A stretch of DNA of 64,000 bases from positions 1,240,001-1,304,000 of the forward strand of contig NZ_CP052766.1 in the NCBI RefSeq assembly GCF_002499975.2. Reading direction: 5' to 3'. The notes beneath the pieces are model-generated. The model was not told the origin of the DNA, made no database searches, and worked only from the letters and a program-made list of their open reading frames with translations. The position numbers and the translations under genes were made by a program. Positions within the stretch are counted from its first letter, which is position 1. Every line of letters begins with the position of its first letter. Origin of the DNA: Alteromonas pelagimontana (lineage in GTDB: Bacteria > Pseudomonadota > Gammaproteobacteria > Enterobacterales > Alteromonadaceae). Of the stretch, positions 28,380 to 38,009 are shown one piece after another.

Positions 28380-30143
28380 ATGCCCCAGTATCAGGCGCCA
28401 CTTCCGGATTTCCAGTTTTTGCTTCGCGATTGGTTAGGGCTGGATGAGCATTATCAGAAGCTTGGCCTGCATGATTTCGATTTCGCTCTTGCCAATGATG
28501 TTTTGAGCCAGGGAGCGAAATTTGCCACCGATGTTGTGGCGCCGTTAAACCGTGAAGGTGATGAACAGGGATGCAAGTTACAAAACGGTGCAGTGACAAC
28601 ACCTGACGGCTTTGCTGATGCTTATCGGGAATACGTGGCGAATGGTTGGAATGCCATGTTGGGTGAAGAGGAATACGGCGGACAAGCCCTGCCCTATACC
28701 ATGGCGGTACCCATACATGAAATGCTAAACGCCGCAAATTTAAGTTGGCGGCTTACTACAATGCTGACTGAAAGCACAGTGTTGGCTGTTTCCCGTCACG
28801 CCACTGAGGAGCTAAAAGCGCATTATCTTGCCAAACTTATCAGCGGTGAGTGGACTGGCACTATGAATCTGACCGAGCCGCAAGCGGGGTCGGATCTTGC
28901 GTTACTTACCACCAAAGCGCAGCCACAGGAAGACGGCAGTTACAGCATTACCGGCAACAAAATTTTTATTACCGGCGGCGATCACGACTGGACAGAAAAT
29001 ATAATCCATATGGTACTTGCCCGATTACCTGATGCGCCAGCGGGCGTTAAGGGTATTAGCCTCTTTTTAGTACCCAAATTTCTTGTTACCGAAACTGGTG
29101 AACCTGGTGAAGCCAATGCCGTTTCAGTAGGAAGTATTGAACATAAAATGGGTATTAAAGCCAGCCCAACCTGCGTGATGAATTACGACAATGCGAAAGG
29201 CTGGCTGATTGGCGAGCCACATCAAGGGCTTGCCTGTATGTTTACCATGATGAACGATGCCCGCTTTCAGGTAGGTATGCAAGGTTTGGGCGCTGCTGAA
29301 GCGTCTTATCAGGGTGCACTTGCCTATGCCAGAGATCGCCGCCAGTCCCGTGCGCCTCAAGGCATTCAGCAACCAGAAGAAAAAGCCGACGCCATAATTT
29401 TCCAACCCGATGTAGCCAGAATGCTACTGACGCAAAAAGCCTTAACTGAAGGCTGCCGTGCCCTATCGCTGTTTTATGCTAAGCACATGGATATTGAAAA
29501 ACACGGCAGCGACAGTAAAAAAGCGGAAGCAAAGCCGGTACTTCAGTTTCTAACGCCAGTTTGTAAAGCGTTTATGACCGATATGGGACTGGAAGTCTGC
29601 AGCCTGGGAATTCAGGTGTTCGGCGGTCACGGCTATATTCGTGAGTGGGGCATGGAACAATTGATGCGCGATGTGCGCATTGCCCAGATTTATGAAGGCA
29701 CCAATGGCATTCAGGCTGCTGATTTAATTGGCCGTAAACTCACCCGCGATAAGGGCGAAATAATGCAGGCTACTTTCACTGCCTTTCATGAACTCACAAC
29801 CGCAATACAAGAGCCGGAGTTACAATCCAGAGCCCAGACATTACTAAACGACTGGTGCGCCACCTCGACAGAATGTCTGACAATGAGCGCGACAGATGCT
29901 GCGGCGGCAGCCCACGATTATTTAGCCTTCACCGCGTATTCTTTAATCGGGGTATTATGGTACAGCATGGCAAGTAAAGCTCAGGAAAGTGAAGATGGAT
30001 CTATTGCTAAAGGTAAGATGAATACCTGTGCTTTTTACGAAGCGCGTATTCTGCCGCGACGAGACGCACACAAAGCAGCAATGATAACAGGCGCGGAAAC
30101 TATTCTGAGCGTATCTGATAGTGAATTCGACTATTTGCCATAG
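28380..30143 (+). CDS. acyl-CoA dehydrogenase with C-terminal extension (DmdC-like)
   Basis: The 587-residue flavoenzyme is longer than ordinary acyl-CoA dehydrogenases and has the architecture of the group that includes 3-methylmercaptopropionyl-CoA dehydrogenase. It has an N-terminal helical extension, MNLTEPQAGSDLALL (flavin and substrate binding), GNKIFITGGDHD, MGIKASPTCVMNYD, FGGHGYIREWGMEQLMRDVR with YEGTNGIQAADLIGRK (catalytic Glu region), and an extra C-terminal helical domain. Close paralogues also serve ordinary fatty-acid oxidation, so DMSP use cannot be claimed without the dmdB/dmdD genes, which are not here. GGAG precedes the ATG and a strong terminator follows. Confidence 0.88.
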   Translation: MPQYQAPLPDFQFLLRDWLGLDEHYQKLGLHDFDFALANDVLSQGAKFATDVVAPLNREGDEQGCKLQNGAVTTPDGFADAYREYVANGWNAMLGEEEYGGQALPYTMAVPIHEMLNAANLSWRLTTMLTESTVLAVSRHATEELKAHYLAKLISGEWTGTMNLTEPQAGSDLALLTTKAQPQEDGSYSITGNKIFITGGDHDWTENIIHMVLARLPDAPAGVKGISLFLVPKFLVTETGEPGEANAVSVGSIEHKMGIKASPTCVMNYDNAKGWLIGEPHQGLACMFTMMNDARFQVGMQGLGAAEASYQGALAYARDRRQSRAPQGIQQPEEKADAIIFQPDVARMLLTQKALTEGCRALSLFYAKHMDIEKHGSDSKKAEAKPVLQFLTPVCKAFMTDMGLEVCSLGIQVFGGHGYIREWGMEQLMRDVRIAQIYEGTNGIQAADLIGRKLTRDKGEIMQATFTAFHELTTAIQEPELQSRAQTLLNDWCATSTECLTMSATDAAAAAHDYLAFTAYSLIGVLWYSMASKAQESEDGSIAKGKMNTCAFYEARILPRRDAHKAAMITGAETILSVSDSEFDYLP

Positions 30144-30156
30144 CCGATAAAAATAG

Positions 30157-30183
30157 AAAGCCCCGGCAGCCCGGGGCTTTTTC
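30157..30183 (+). terminator. intrinsic terminator after the acyl-CoA dehydrogenase gene
   Basis: The perfect 10-bp stem AAAGCCCCGG / CCGGGGCTTT has a 4-base loop and is followed by TTC. The A-rich left side means it can also work on the minus strand for the convergent nuclease gene. Confidence 0.9.
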
Positions 30184-30196
30184 GTTACGGTTCCGA

Positions 30197-33100
30197 TTAC
30201 CGCGATAAACGGCTCACGTTTGCAGAACTACCTGTTTTGGTAGGTGAAACCTCTTCAGTTCGACAAGCGTAATAGGTACACATCGTACGCATTTTCGTCA
30301 TATCCTGAGTATCGACTTTGCCGTCCTGATTCAAATCGAATTCCATTCCTATTTTTTGTTTACTCAAAAGGGCACTAAAGAACGCGCGAATATCATCAAT
30401 ATCCACATCGCCATCACCGTCCCAGTCGCCGGTCACATCTGCTGACTCCAGTAAGTAGCTGGCGATCACAGGGTCGTGATCCGAGGCGCGGAAAAGCAGT
30501 TCGTTAAGATACGACTGAGGTTTATTTTCCTCATTGTAATCAAGCGCTGTCGCTTCGTCTGCGTTGATATGCCATTCTGTGACATCTACCAGCCATTCCT
30601 GCATTGGCGCGTTAATTAGCTGATAATCCAGCGTTCCCGCCAACCCGTCGAAGGTATAGCTGTAAGATTTCTCACCTTTTAAGGCGGCTACTGTATTGGT
30701 ATAACCGGAGGTAACCAGATACTGAATAGGATCTTCTTTACCATAGGCGTTAAGATCTCCCATGATAATAGTGGCCGTGTCAGGGAAAGTCTGAGCCAGC
30801 CACGCATGCAGGGCCATCGCGGCACGCGTGCGTGTAAGGTTACAACTTCCCTGTTCGGCACTGTCGTCTCCTGAACCACATGAGGAACCTTTTGATTTCA
30901 GGTGGTTAACATCGACTACAAAGGTTTGTCCGGTTTCGCTATGAACAAATGCCTGCGCAATTGAGGGACGATTTTTCGCCGTTCCCCACAACGGGCCATT
31001 TTCATCCACAATACTGTTCGTTTCTAACAGCACCTGCGCGCTTCCCGACAATTCAACCACTGCAGGACGATAAATCATGCCTGAGGTTATTTCATCAGTG
31101 CCGACTTCACTGGTACCAACATCAACAAAGGCATAAGCGTTTACGCCCAAATTGGCATTAATATCATCCACCAGTTGCGCAATGGTACTACGCTCGCTAA
31201 AGCCGTCATTTTCCAGCTCTAGTAAACCAATAACGTCGGCATCCAGTTCAACAATGGCATTAACGATCTTGGTACGTTGACGCAAATATTCTTCGTAAGT
31301 GTCCGCGCCGCGAGATGTAGGGAAACCTTCTCCCTGTCCGTCACCATTAAACAGATTAAGCACGTTAAAGCTGGCGACTTTTAGATTGCCATCCGCTAGT
31401 ACGGGTTCATCTTCTCTTGGATTCGTATTCGCCACGCTTATTGTCTCTACCGGGCGGATGCGATATTCAGAGAAACCGTAGTCCATCACACCTGTCACAC
31501 CAGTTACCGTATCACCAGCTCGCACAGGATTGTATGGGCTAAAGCCGCCAGGCGATAACAGCAATTCTGTGGTATCGGCGCCGTCTGAGTTGTCATCAAT
31601 TAACAGATGGTCAAGCTCGTTTTGTCGCTCTACAGCGGCAAAGGCTTCTGAGCCGGGTAAGGCAACCTGGCTAGGGGTGAAAAGACGTTCAGTAGACACC
31701 ACCACTTCACCATATGCGGTATAGTTGTAGTTGTCGCTTATCACCCACGACTGGTTGCTGGATACCAGCATTCCTTCAACTGCTTCGAAACTGTCCGCCT
31801 CAGCTTTAGGCAAACTGATTGCTACGGGTGTAACAGTGTATGTGCCGCACACTAACGCCTCGCTTTGCGCCGCAATTTCAGTACGGCCGTAGGTTTCACC
31901 AATTATACCACCCACGCGTACCACATCACCCACTGCTACTGTACCAAGCAATGCAGGTGCAGCAACAAAGATGCCTTCTGAGGTATTTGCATTATTATCG
32001 TAATCAACCGTTTCTTCCTGAATAAAGAAACCACCGAGATTAGGCGTTACGTGAGAAACTGCCGCTTCCACCACTACCGTCTCGCCGCTAAGCGCAGACG
32101 TTGCACCCTCACCCTGGATAGCGCTGATATAAGTAGCCGGCTCACCACAAAATCCCAATTCAAACGGGGCTTCAACTTGTGTGTAGGAACCCAAGCCGTC
32201 GAAAGTGTCGATGGGGAATCCGTCCCACTGTGATGCGGGAACAAATTCATCTAAAGCATTGCTATCCCCGCTACGAACAGAAGATTTGCGACGTAGCGTA
32301 CTATTCAGCGTACTGGTGTCACCACTACCCCATGCAGAATTCGGCCGGAAGCCAATTTGCCCGATGGAATCAATAATTTCACCATCCAACCGCAAGGTGA
32401 CCGCATCATCTCCATTGAAAGACAGTCCGCCGGAAACTAAATCCGCCTGAGCCATTATTGCGCTACCTGCAGAGCTATTCGCAATAACAAACACATCACC
32501 TGCGGCCAGCGTACCTGTTAGCGCAATAGTAGAATTGGCGGTAGTGGCACCGTTGGCGTAAACCTGTACATCGTAACCGTTAAGATCGACATCAGAGAAA
32601 CCAAGATTCGCTATTTCCAGCGCTTTATTATTGCCACTGCCTTCAATATATTCAGAAAAGAAAAGTTCAGTAGCGGGTGGCAAATAAGTGGCCAGCGGGA
32701 ACGGGCTCGCCGCAGTACTGTTGCTGCTTTCGCCGTCCCATTCATTGGCGCCGGCAAACAGCCACTGCGACACATCAAAGGTAGCTGAACCAGCACCCGC
32801 GGTACGATACGCCCAGCTATCCAGGTATTCCCATGCCTCACCGTTGCCATCAGTGTCTACATCCCCAAACAGATCAACGACTTCACCGTTACAGAATACT
32901 TCCACTGCATCATCACCGTTTATTGCCATTGCGCCAGTGGTGTAATCCGGCGCAAACCCCATAAACGCAGCAAAACCTTCAGATTCACTGGCAACGTAAA
33001 TAAAATCGCCAGCCGAAGCGGATACCACGGGGAAGGTAAATTCTTCGCCGTCAGAGCCGCCACCATTATTGGCTGAACCCACGCCACAAACGCTTAAATC

Positions 33101-34648
33101 AGCGATATCCTGCGTAACATACAGCTCAATCCCTTTTGGTACTCCACCAGTTAACGGGCCGTCGAATACACCGGTAATGATAACTGGCGCGACACCCGTT
33201 GAAGGAGCAGGTAATTCAGGCTCTTCTGGATCGATTGGATCAACGGGTTCCTCATCACAGGTTGCCGCAGAATAGAACATATCTACCCATTCAGGGTGAT
33301 CCACAAAGGGATTCCGGTTACCTTGATACTCGTAGATTGCGTTTTGGCGGCGTTGTTCTTCAGCGTCCACTGTATCGGCTTCGTTCCACTGCAACAGCGT
33401 GCACAGTTTACCTAAACTGGCTTCGCTACCCGAGGTTATGCGGTTGACCAGCGTCAAGTCTGGTGTGGAATCGCTGCCGTTGCCTTCGTAACGAATGTCC
33501 ATGTACAGCATCATCCGCGCCACGTCGCCCTTAATGGCATCGCGAGGCTCAAAGGAATCCCCGTCTACCCGGTTTTCAGGCGCTTCGCCCAGCGGCGAAT
33601 CACTGTTATCAAAATCCAGATTTCCACGGCTTGAATTTACTGAAATATCTGTCGCGCGTAAGTGCTGTATGTCGGTGTAAGCTTCTTGTCCACTGTTTGG
33701 GAAACCATGGCTTTTCGGCCAGCTGTGCTCGCGGTTCCAGTTGTCGGGATTGTTTGAAGCTGCGCCTGAGCCATTTGAGGATTTAGCGATCGAACGGTTG
33801 GAATAGAACAACCGCACGTTTTCCGGGTTTGTAGGATCTTCGTCGGTTTCTGTCAGCGCCGTCCAGACTTCGCTGTAGGTTAGCGTACGTTGTCCGGAAG
33901 CAATAGTTTCACTGAGAATTTGGCGGACAACGTCGGTAGAAGAACCGTTATTAATTTCTGTCTGAACCGCTGCGTAGTAAACGGCAGGATTAAAGGTGCT
34001 GGCATCAGCTATCTTGTCCAGATCGGGACAGTTGGTGCATACGTTCGACAAGTCTTCATCTTCATCGCCACCGTCGCCGCTATCATCACTACCGTCATAA
34101 GTGTGACTGCCAAGATCGGTTAAGTCATCCTGCGGTAAACCTGACCAACCAATGGCAGGATCAAAGACATCTGAAGGATCGGTGTCTCCCACACTGACAG
34201 AAGCCAGTCGAATTAATGTGTTATTCTGGGTACTGGTGTCTCCAGAGCCCCATTGGGAACCAGGATCTACACCTACCTGTCCAATACTATCAACAACATT
34301 ACCTGACTTAGCCAATACCACCGCATCATCGCCGTTAAAGAACGACTGACCAGACGTGACATTGGCCAGAGCAAGAATCTCACTGCTTGCTGAGCTATCG
34401 GCAATAACGAAAGTTGCACCCGCTTCAATGGTGTCACCTAAATCGATTATCGTGCTGGCTGAAGTATTTCCGTTGGAATAAAAAGAAAGGTTATAACCGG
34501 TCAACGAGATGCTAGCATCAGTCGGGTTATAGAGTTCTATTGCTTTATTATTACTACTTCCTTCGATGTACTGCGAAATAAACACGTCATTTGCCAATGC
34601 CGTGGTTGATACGCTCAATACAAGAGGAAGCAGGACTGTTGCTTTCAT
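30197..34648 (-). CDS. large secreted double nuclease: endonuclease I domain plus ExeM/NucH-type EEP nuclease with lamin-tail domains
   Basis: The 1,483-residue protein has a signal peptide (MKATVLLPLVLSVSTTALA). Domains in order are: lamin-tail domain (from FISQYIEGSSNNKAIEL, about 20-180); an acidic linker; an endonuclease I domain with NREHSWPKSHG and DIQHLRATD (about 200-450); a Pro/Glu linker; a second LTD-like domain; and a third lamin-tail domain (FFSEYIEGSGNNKALEI, about 655-800). An OB-like region comes next, then an endonuclease/exonuclease/phosphatase domain opening LKVASFNVLNLFNGDG and including VVDVNHLKSKGS and MGDLNAYGKED (about 1085-1395). The end holds two EF-hand-like dockerin repeats (DWDGDGDVDIDD, DLNQDGKVDTQD). 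It probably digests extracellular DNA. AGGAG precedes the chosen ATG; the frame is open 56 codons further upstream with no signal there. No GlyGly-CTERM tail is seen. Confidence 0.9.
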   Translation of the reverse strand: MKATVLLPLVLSVSTTALANDVFISQYIEGSSNNKAIELYNPTDASISLTGYNLSFYSNGNTSASTIIDLGDTIEAGATFVIADSSASSEILALANVTSGQSFFNGDDAVVLAKSGNVVDSIGQVGVDPGSQWGSGDTSTQNNTLIRLASVSVGDTDPSDVFDPAIGWSGLPQDDLTDLGSHTYDGSDDSGDGGDEDEDLSNVCTNCPDLDKIADASTFNPAVYYAAVQTEINNGSSTDVVRQILSETIASGQRTLTYSEVWTALTETDEDPTNPENVRLFYSNRSIAKSSNGSGAASNNPDNWNREHSWPKSHGFPNSGQEAYTDIQHLRATDISVNSSRGNLDFDNSDSPLGEAPENRVDGDSFEPRDAIKGDVARMMLYMDIRYEGNGSDSTPDLTLVNRITSGSEASLGKLCTLLQWNEADTVDAEEQRRQNAIYEYQGNRNPFVDHPEWVDMFYSAATCDEEPVDPIDPEEPELPAPSTGVAPVIITGVFDGPLTGGVPKGIELYVTQDIADLSVCGVGSANNGGGSDGEEFTFPVVSASAGDFIYVASESEGFAAFMGFAPDYTTGAMAINGDDAVEVFCNGEVVDLFGDVDTDGNGEAWEYLDSWAYRTAGAGSATFDVSQWLFAGANEWDGESSNSTAASPFPLATYLPPATELFFSEYIEGSGNNKALEIANLGFSDVDLNGYDVQVYANGATTANSTIALTGTLAAGDVFVIANSSAGSAIMAQADLVSGGLSFNGDDAVTLRLDGEIIDSIGQIGFRPNSAWGSGDTSTLNSTLRRKSSVRSGDSNALDEFVPASQWDGFPIDTFDGLGSYTQVEAPFELGFCGEPATYISAIQGEGATSALSGETVVVEAAVSHVTPNLGGFFIQEETVDYDNNANTSEGIFVAAPALLGTVAVGDVVRVGGIIGETYGRTEIAAQSEALVCGTYTVTPVAISLPKAEADSFEAVEGMLVSSNQSWVISDNYNYTAYGEVVVSTERLFTPSQVALPGSEAFAAVERQNELDHLLIDDNSDGADTTELLLSPGGFSPYNPVRAGDTVTGVTGVMDYGFSEYRIRPVETISVANTNPREDEPVLADGNLKVASFNVLNLFNGDGQGEGFPTSRGADTYEEYLRQRTKIVNAIVELDADVIGLLELENDGFSERSTIAQLVDDINANLGVNAYAFVDVGTSEVGTDEITSGMIYRPAVVELSGSAQVLLETNSIVDENGPLWGTAKNRPSIAQAFVHSETGQTFVVDVNHLKSKGSSCGSGDDSAEQGSCNLTRTRAAMALHAWLAQTFPDTATIIMGDLNAYGKEDPIQYLVTSGYTNTVAALKGEKSYSYTFDGLAGTLDYQLINAPMQEWLVDVTEWHINADEATALDYNEENKPQSYLNELLFRASDHDPVIASYLLESADVTGDWDGDGDVDIDDIRAFFSALLSKQKIGMEFDLNQDGKVDTQDMTKMRTMCTYYACRTEEVSPTKTGSSANVSRLSR

Positions 34649-34814
34649 AATGACTCCTGCTGGTTGGTAAACTGTCCCAAAGTGCAGGAGAGAGTATAAA
34701 TAAAATACTACAATTAAATGACAATTTTTTGACCAAAACGCCAATTTTTTGACCAAACAGTCTGCTAACCCAATAGCGGTGCGGGTTACAAGAAAGGGAA
34801 TCTTTTGCTGATAC

Positions 34815-34844
34815 AAAAAACGCGTTTCCTTTCGAAAACGCGTT
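34815..34844 (-). terminator. intrinsic terminator after the DUF3016 gene
   Basis: On the minus strand AACGCGTTT and AAACGCGTT pair as a 9-bp stem around an 8-base loop and are followed by TTTTTG. It lies 20 bp beyond the DUF3016 stop and upstream of the nuclease gene. Confidence 0.75.
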
Positions 34845-34867
34845 CTTATTCATAGCGAAGGCGGGAA

Positions 34868-35398
34868 CTAAACGTTATTTTTTACTACTACGCTGGCCAT
34901 CTCTTCACGAAACCAGTCTTTCAGCATTTGCTTTTCATACGCTAAATTGTCGTGCTGCATAAAGCGAACGGTGCCGTCCATAAAGCCCATATCCTTTAAT
35001 TTTACTTCCGCACTTTTTACTTCCTGACCATCGGCATCTGTTAAGGTATAGTTGAAGGAAATTCGCGGAATGTCGACACGTTTAATAAGACGAATTTCTG
35101 ACCCTGCCGATGCACCAAAGCCAATAAAGCTGCTCGGCCATACCTGTCCTGCTAAATCTAAATTAGTAACAGTTATTGCTAATTTCTGACCGTCGGGTAA
35201 CGCTTCCGCCATTTCAGTAAAGTAGGATTCAAGCTCTTTAAAAGTCCGTTTTTTAAATTTGCTATTGGATTCATTAGAACCCCGAACGTCGGTATAGGAG
35301 TCTGGATCTTGCCAGGTTACGTCCACCTCTGCAGCGGCAAACGCAGAACTTGTAAAAACGCCACTGATCAGCATGGATACCAAGACATATTTACGCAT
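34868..35398 (-). CDS. DUF3016 family secreted protein
   Basis: The 176-residue protein has a signal peptide (MRKYVLVSMLISGVFTSSAFA, cleavage near AFA-AA) and the DUF3016 body: VDVTWQDPDSYTDVRGSNES, LAITVTNLDLAGQVWPS, RISFNYTLTDADGQEVKSAE and a C-terminal EKQMLKDWFREEM. The family is found in gammaproteobacteria and its function is unknown; it is expected in the periplasm. It stands alone, with its own terminator, upstream of the nuclease gene on the same strand. Confidence 0.85.
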   Translation of the reverse strand: MRKYVLVSMLISGVFTSSAFAAAEVDVTWQDPDSYTDVRGSNESNSKFKKRTFKELESYFTEMAEALPDGQKLAITVTNLDLAGQVWPSSFIGFGASAGSEIRLIKRVDIPRISFNYTLTDADGQEVKSAEVKLKDMGFMDGTVRFMQHDNLAYEKQMLKDWFREEMASVVVKNNV

Positions 35399-35687
35399 TG
35401 CTTCACCTCATTTCATGATTCACATTAACTGTTGCGCAATACAACGAAAAACGCGCGTCCTCTCATATAGGCTTACACTGACTACAGCAGAAAGAAAGGC
35501 GCGGCTTCTGCGCAAGTTCCTGCATAGATTCCTGCGCCGTTGCAACGCCCGTATCGGGCCTACCAAACCTGGAAGAGCATTAAACGTACCACCACGCCCA
35601 GAATTTTGCCGAGTCTGGTACTGGTTTCACAGAGTACGGATCTTATGCATTAATACTAGCAAAGAGGTCTGAACGTAGCCTGAACAA

Positions 35688-36068
35688 TCAGCCTGAGTCT
35701 AACAGCGAGGTGCGCTGAATTTCGTCACAGAAATAGTGCAACGTTCCTCCATAAATATAGGGGTTTTTATCATCATTTAAACAGTACTGGGAGTAAAAAC
35801 GATTCAAGCTGGTGCGGCTAGACATTATCTCTGTAAGATATTCTTTTTGAAATGGACGCAGTGTCTCAAAAGTAGGGGAAGTTTTCCCTTGAAGCTGACG
35901 TAGTTCATTTTGCTCGGGAATTTCCGCTACATGAACAAACCAGTCAGCAAGAAATTTTTGCAGGTCTTTAAATATGTACTGGGCGAAATCGGAACGTAAG
36001 ATAACGACAAGTATTATAATTTCAGCCACAATAATGAAACCACGTAACATACCTTCCAGACGCTCCAC
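35688..36068 (-). CDS. unrecognised membrane-anchored protein
   Basis: The 126-residue protein has one hydrophobic segment near its N-terminus (RGFIIVAEIIILVVILRSDF), then a soluble part with Phe/Tyr/Gln-rich stretches and two cysteines near the C-terminus. No family was recognised. It is flanked by gene-free DNA on both sides (288 bp and 490 bp) and has no operon partner. No good ribosome site is evident before the ATG at 36068. The anchor and normal composition make a real gene likely, but it could be lineage-specific. Confidence 0.5.
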   Translation of the reverse strand: MERLEGMLRGFIIVAEIIILVVILRSDFAQYIFKDLQKFLADWFVHVAEIPEQNELRQLQGKTSPTFETLRPFQKEYLTEIMSSRTSLNRFYSQYCLNDDKNPYIYGGTLHYFCDEIQRTSLLDSG

Positions 36069-36286
36069 AGCGGCTTGTTGACTACCGCGCTATTTTTTTT
36101 CAGCATAACCTAAACGCTTTGGCTGCATCAGGGGTGATTTTTATACCTGAATATAGTAATTCATAATGCCGATCCCTCTGATCATATTCCTGTCATAGCT
36201 TCTCCGTTGGACCCAGTAATTACCCCGAAAAACATCAGGCGGTGAATGATAAAATGTTCCTCTATGCTTCAACGGAGGTTTCTTTA

Positions 36287-36373
36287 ATGGTAACGGCGCA
36301 GAGCATTAGGCCCTGCGGTTTACAACGTCCTTTGAATTCCCATCGAGCGTCAGTGCAGATTGGAATTTCATAG
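36287..36373 (+). CDS. possible 28-residue peptide with strong ribosome site
   Basis: CGGAGG lies 8-9 bases before an ATG that opens a 28-codon frame (MVTAQSIRPCGLQRPLNSHR then ASVQIGIS). It has no hydrophobic signal and no recognised family. The strong ribosome site is the only argument; it may be the relic of a longer gene. The rest of the 36069-36560 gap shows only the FNR-like site before ccoG. Confidence 0.25.
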   Translation: MVTAQSIRPCGLQRPLNSHRASVQIGIS

Positions 36374-36477
36374 TGCAGATAGTTCTTTTAATTACCGGCC
36401 CCAAATGCTGAGGCTGGTTGAATTTCCGCCTATCCGCCCCTATTAAGTTAATCCACGCATAACGTATGGGCATTTAG

Positions 36478-36491
36478 TTGATCTATATTAA
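36478..36491 (+). promoter_or_regulatory. FNR/Anr-type binding site upstream of ccoG
   Basis: TTGAT-CTAT-ATTAA matches the FNR palindrome TTGAT-N4-ATCAA at nine of ten positions. It is centred about 76 bp before the ccoG start, consistent with oxygen-dependent control of a cbb3-oxidase assembly gene. Single-site evidence. Confidence 0.6.
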
Positions 36492-36560
36492 ACAAACCCT
36501 GTTTCTGCCTGATATAATGCGTGCCGCGGTATCTCCTTCTGTATCAACTAAGGTTTTCGA

Positions 36561-37994
36561 ATGAGTGAGCAAATTCCGGTTAAAGATGTGACTCCGGTTA
36601 AAGTCCACAAGCCTAGTCCGAAAGATCAGACCAAACATCATTCTTCTGGCACTAGTATCTACGTTCGCGCGGTAAAAGGACCTTTCGAAACGTTCCGTCG
36701 CTTTTTTGGGCTGTTTTTTCTTGCCCTCTTTGCTGTTATTCCCTGGCTACAGTATGACGGCAGGCAGGCGGTGTTACTGGATATCGCCGAGCAACGCTTC
36801 ACGTTCTTTTCTCTTACTCTGTGGCCTCAGGATCTGACGTTACTCGCTTATATTTTTATTGTGAGCGCGTTTGCTCTGTTTTTTGTCACGGCTTTTGCAG
36901 GTCGGGTGTGGTGCGGATTTATGTGCCCCCAGACCACCTGGACCTATATCTATATATGGTTAGAAGAAAAAATCGAAGGCAGCGCAAACAAGCGGATAAA
37001 GCTGGACGAGCGCCCGATGGACCTGGACAAGTTTTGGCGGAAATCCCTTAAACATTTTTGCTGGATAGCTGTAGCCTTGCTGACGTCGCTTACCTTTGTG
37101 GGATACTTCACGCCTATCGGCGAGCTATTTATCGACTTTTTTATCTTTAATGCTGGCTTTTGGGCAGTATTTTCGGTGCTGTTCTTCACCTTCTGCACTT
37201 ACGGCAACGCCGGTTGGATGCGGCAAATTATGTGTACTCACATTTGTCCCTATGCACGTTTTCAATCGGCCATGTTTGACAAAGACACTTTCACTGTCGC
37301 TTACGATCCTAATCGAGGTGACAGACGCGGCCCCCGCTCGCGTAAAATTCCTTACGAGGAATTGCCCAGCAAAGGGCTTGGCGACTGTATTGACTGCAAT
37401 CTTTGTGTGCAGGTTTGCCCCACCGGTATCGACATTCGTAATGGTTTGCAATATGAATGCATTAACTGTGGTGCCTGCGTGGATGCCTGTAACGGAGTAA
37501 TGGAAAAGATGAATTATCCGAAAGGATTAATTCGTTTTACTTCAGAAGAACAGCTGTCTGGTGGAGAAACTCATATTTTCAGGCCTAAGCTGATTGGATA
37601 CTTCTTCGTATTGGTGGTAATGATGGGGCTGTTAATAGCCAACATTACTATGCGAGTGCCGTTAGAAGTCGATATCATCAGGGATCGTAATACCTTGTTT
37701 CGCGATACAGGAGACGGCTGGATTGAAAATGTCTATACGTTAAAGGTATTGAACAAGTCGCAGTCTCCCCAGACCTACAGCATCTCGGTGCAGGATCTTG
37801 AAGACTACAAATATATAGGTACAGAGGAACTGAATATAGCCGGTGGTGAAGTAAGAAGTGTGCCGGTTTCAGTCGCAATAAAACCGGATTCACTGCAAGA
37901 ATCTGTGACAGAGTTCAGTTTTCATGTCGAGACCACTACCGTTAATGGCGATGTGGTCGAAGCGAACGAACCTACAAAGTTCATTTACCGGTAA
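36561..37994 (+). CDS. ccoG: cytochrome c oxidase accessory protein CcoG (RdxA/FixG)
   Basis: CcoG reduces copper for assembly of cbb3-type oxidase at the inner membrane. The 477-residue protein has about five membrane helices, FAGRVWCGFMCPQTTW in the second loop, two 4Fe-4S clusters in the cytosolic part (CIDCNLCVQVCPTGIDI and CINCGACVDACN), and a C-terminal Ig-like FixG domain in the periplasm. The start has AAGG upstream and an FNR-type box sits in front. No ccoNOPQ genes are in the window. It is followed after 15 bp by srkA. Confidence 0.95.
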   Translation: MSEQIPVKDVTPVKVHKPSPKDQTKHHSSGTSIYVRAVKGPFETFRRFFGLFFLALFAVIPWLQYDGRQAVLLDIAEQRFTFFSLTLWPQDLTLLAYIFIVSAFALFFVTAFAGRVWCGFMCPQTTWTYIYIWLEEKIEGSANKRIKLDERPMDLDKFWRKSLKHFCWIAVALLTSLTFVGYFTPIGELFIDFFIFNAGFWAVFSVLFFTFCTYGNAGWMRQIMCTHICPYARFQSAMFDKDTFTVAYDPNRGDRRGPRSRKIPYEELPSKGLGDCIDCNLCVQVCPTGIDIRNGLQYECINCGACVDACNGVMEKMNYPKGLIRFTSEEQLSGGETHIFRPKLIGYFFVLVVMMGLLIANITMRVPLEVDIIRDRNTLFRDTGDGWIENVYTLKVLNKSQSPQTYSISVQDLEDYKYIGTEELNIAGGEVRSVPVSVAIKPDSLQESVTEFSFHVETTTVNGDVVEANEPTKFIYR

Positions 37995-38009
37995 AAATAA
38001 AAAGAGATT

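Noticed and set aside
28380..30143. Claim of DMSP demethylation from the DmdC-like dehydrogenase
   Set aside because: DmdC and ordinary long acyl-CoA dehydrogenases cannot be told apart here and no other dmd gene is present.
34649..34816. 56-codon N-terminal extension of the large nuclease
   Set aside because: The signal peptide and AGGAG point to the start at 34648; the extension would bury the signal.
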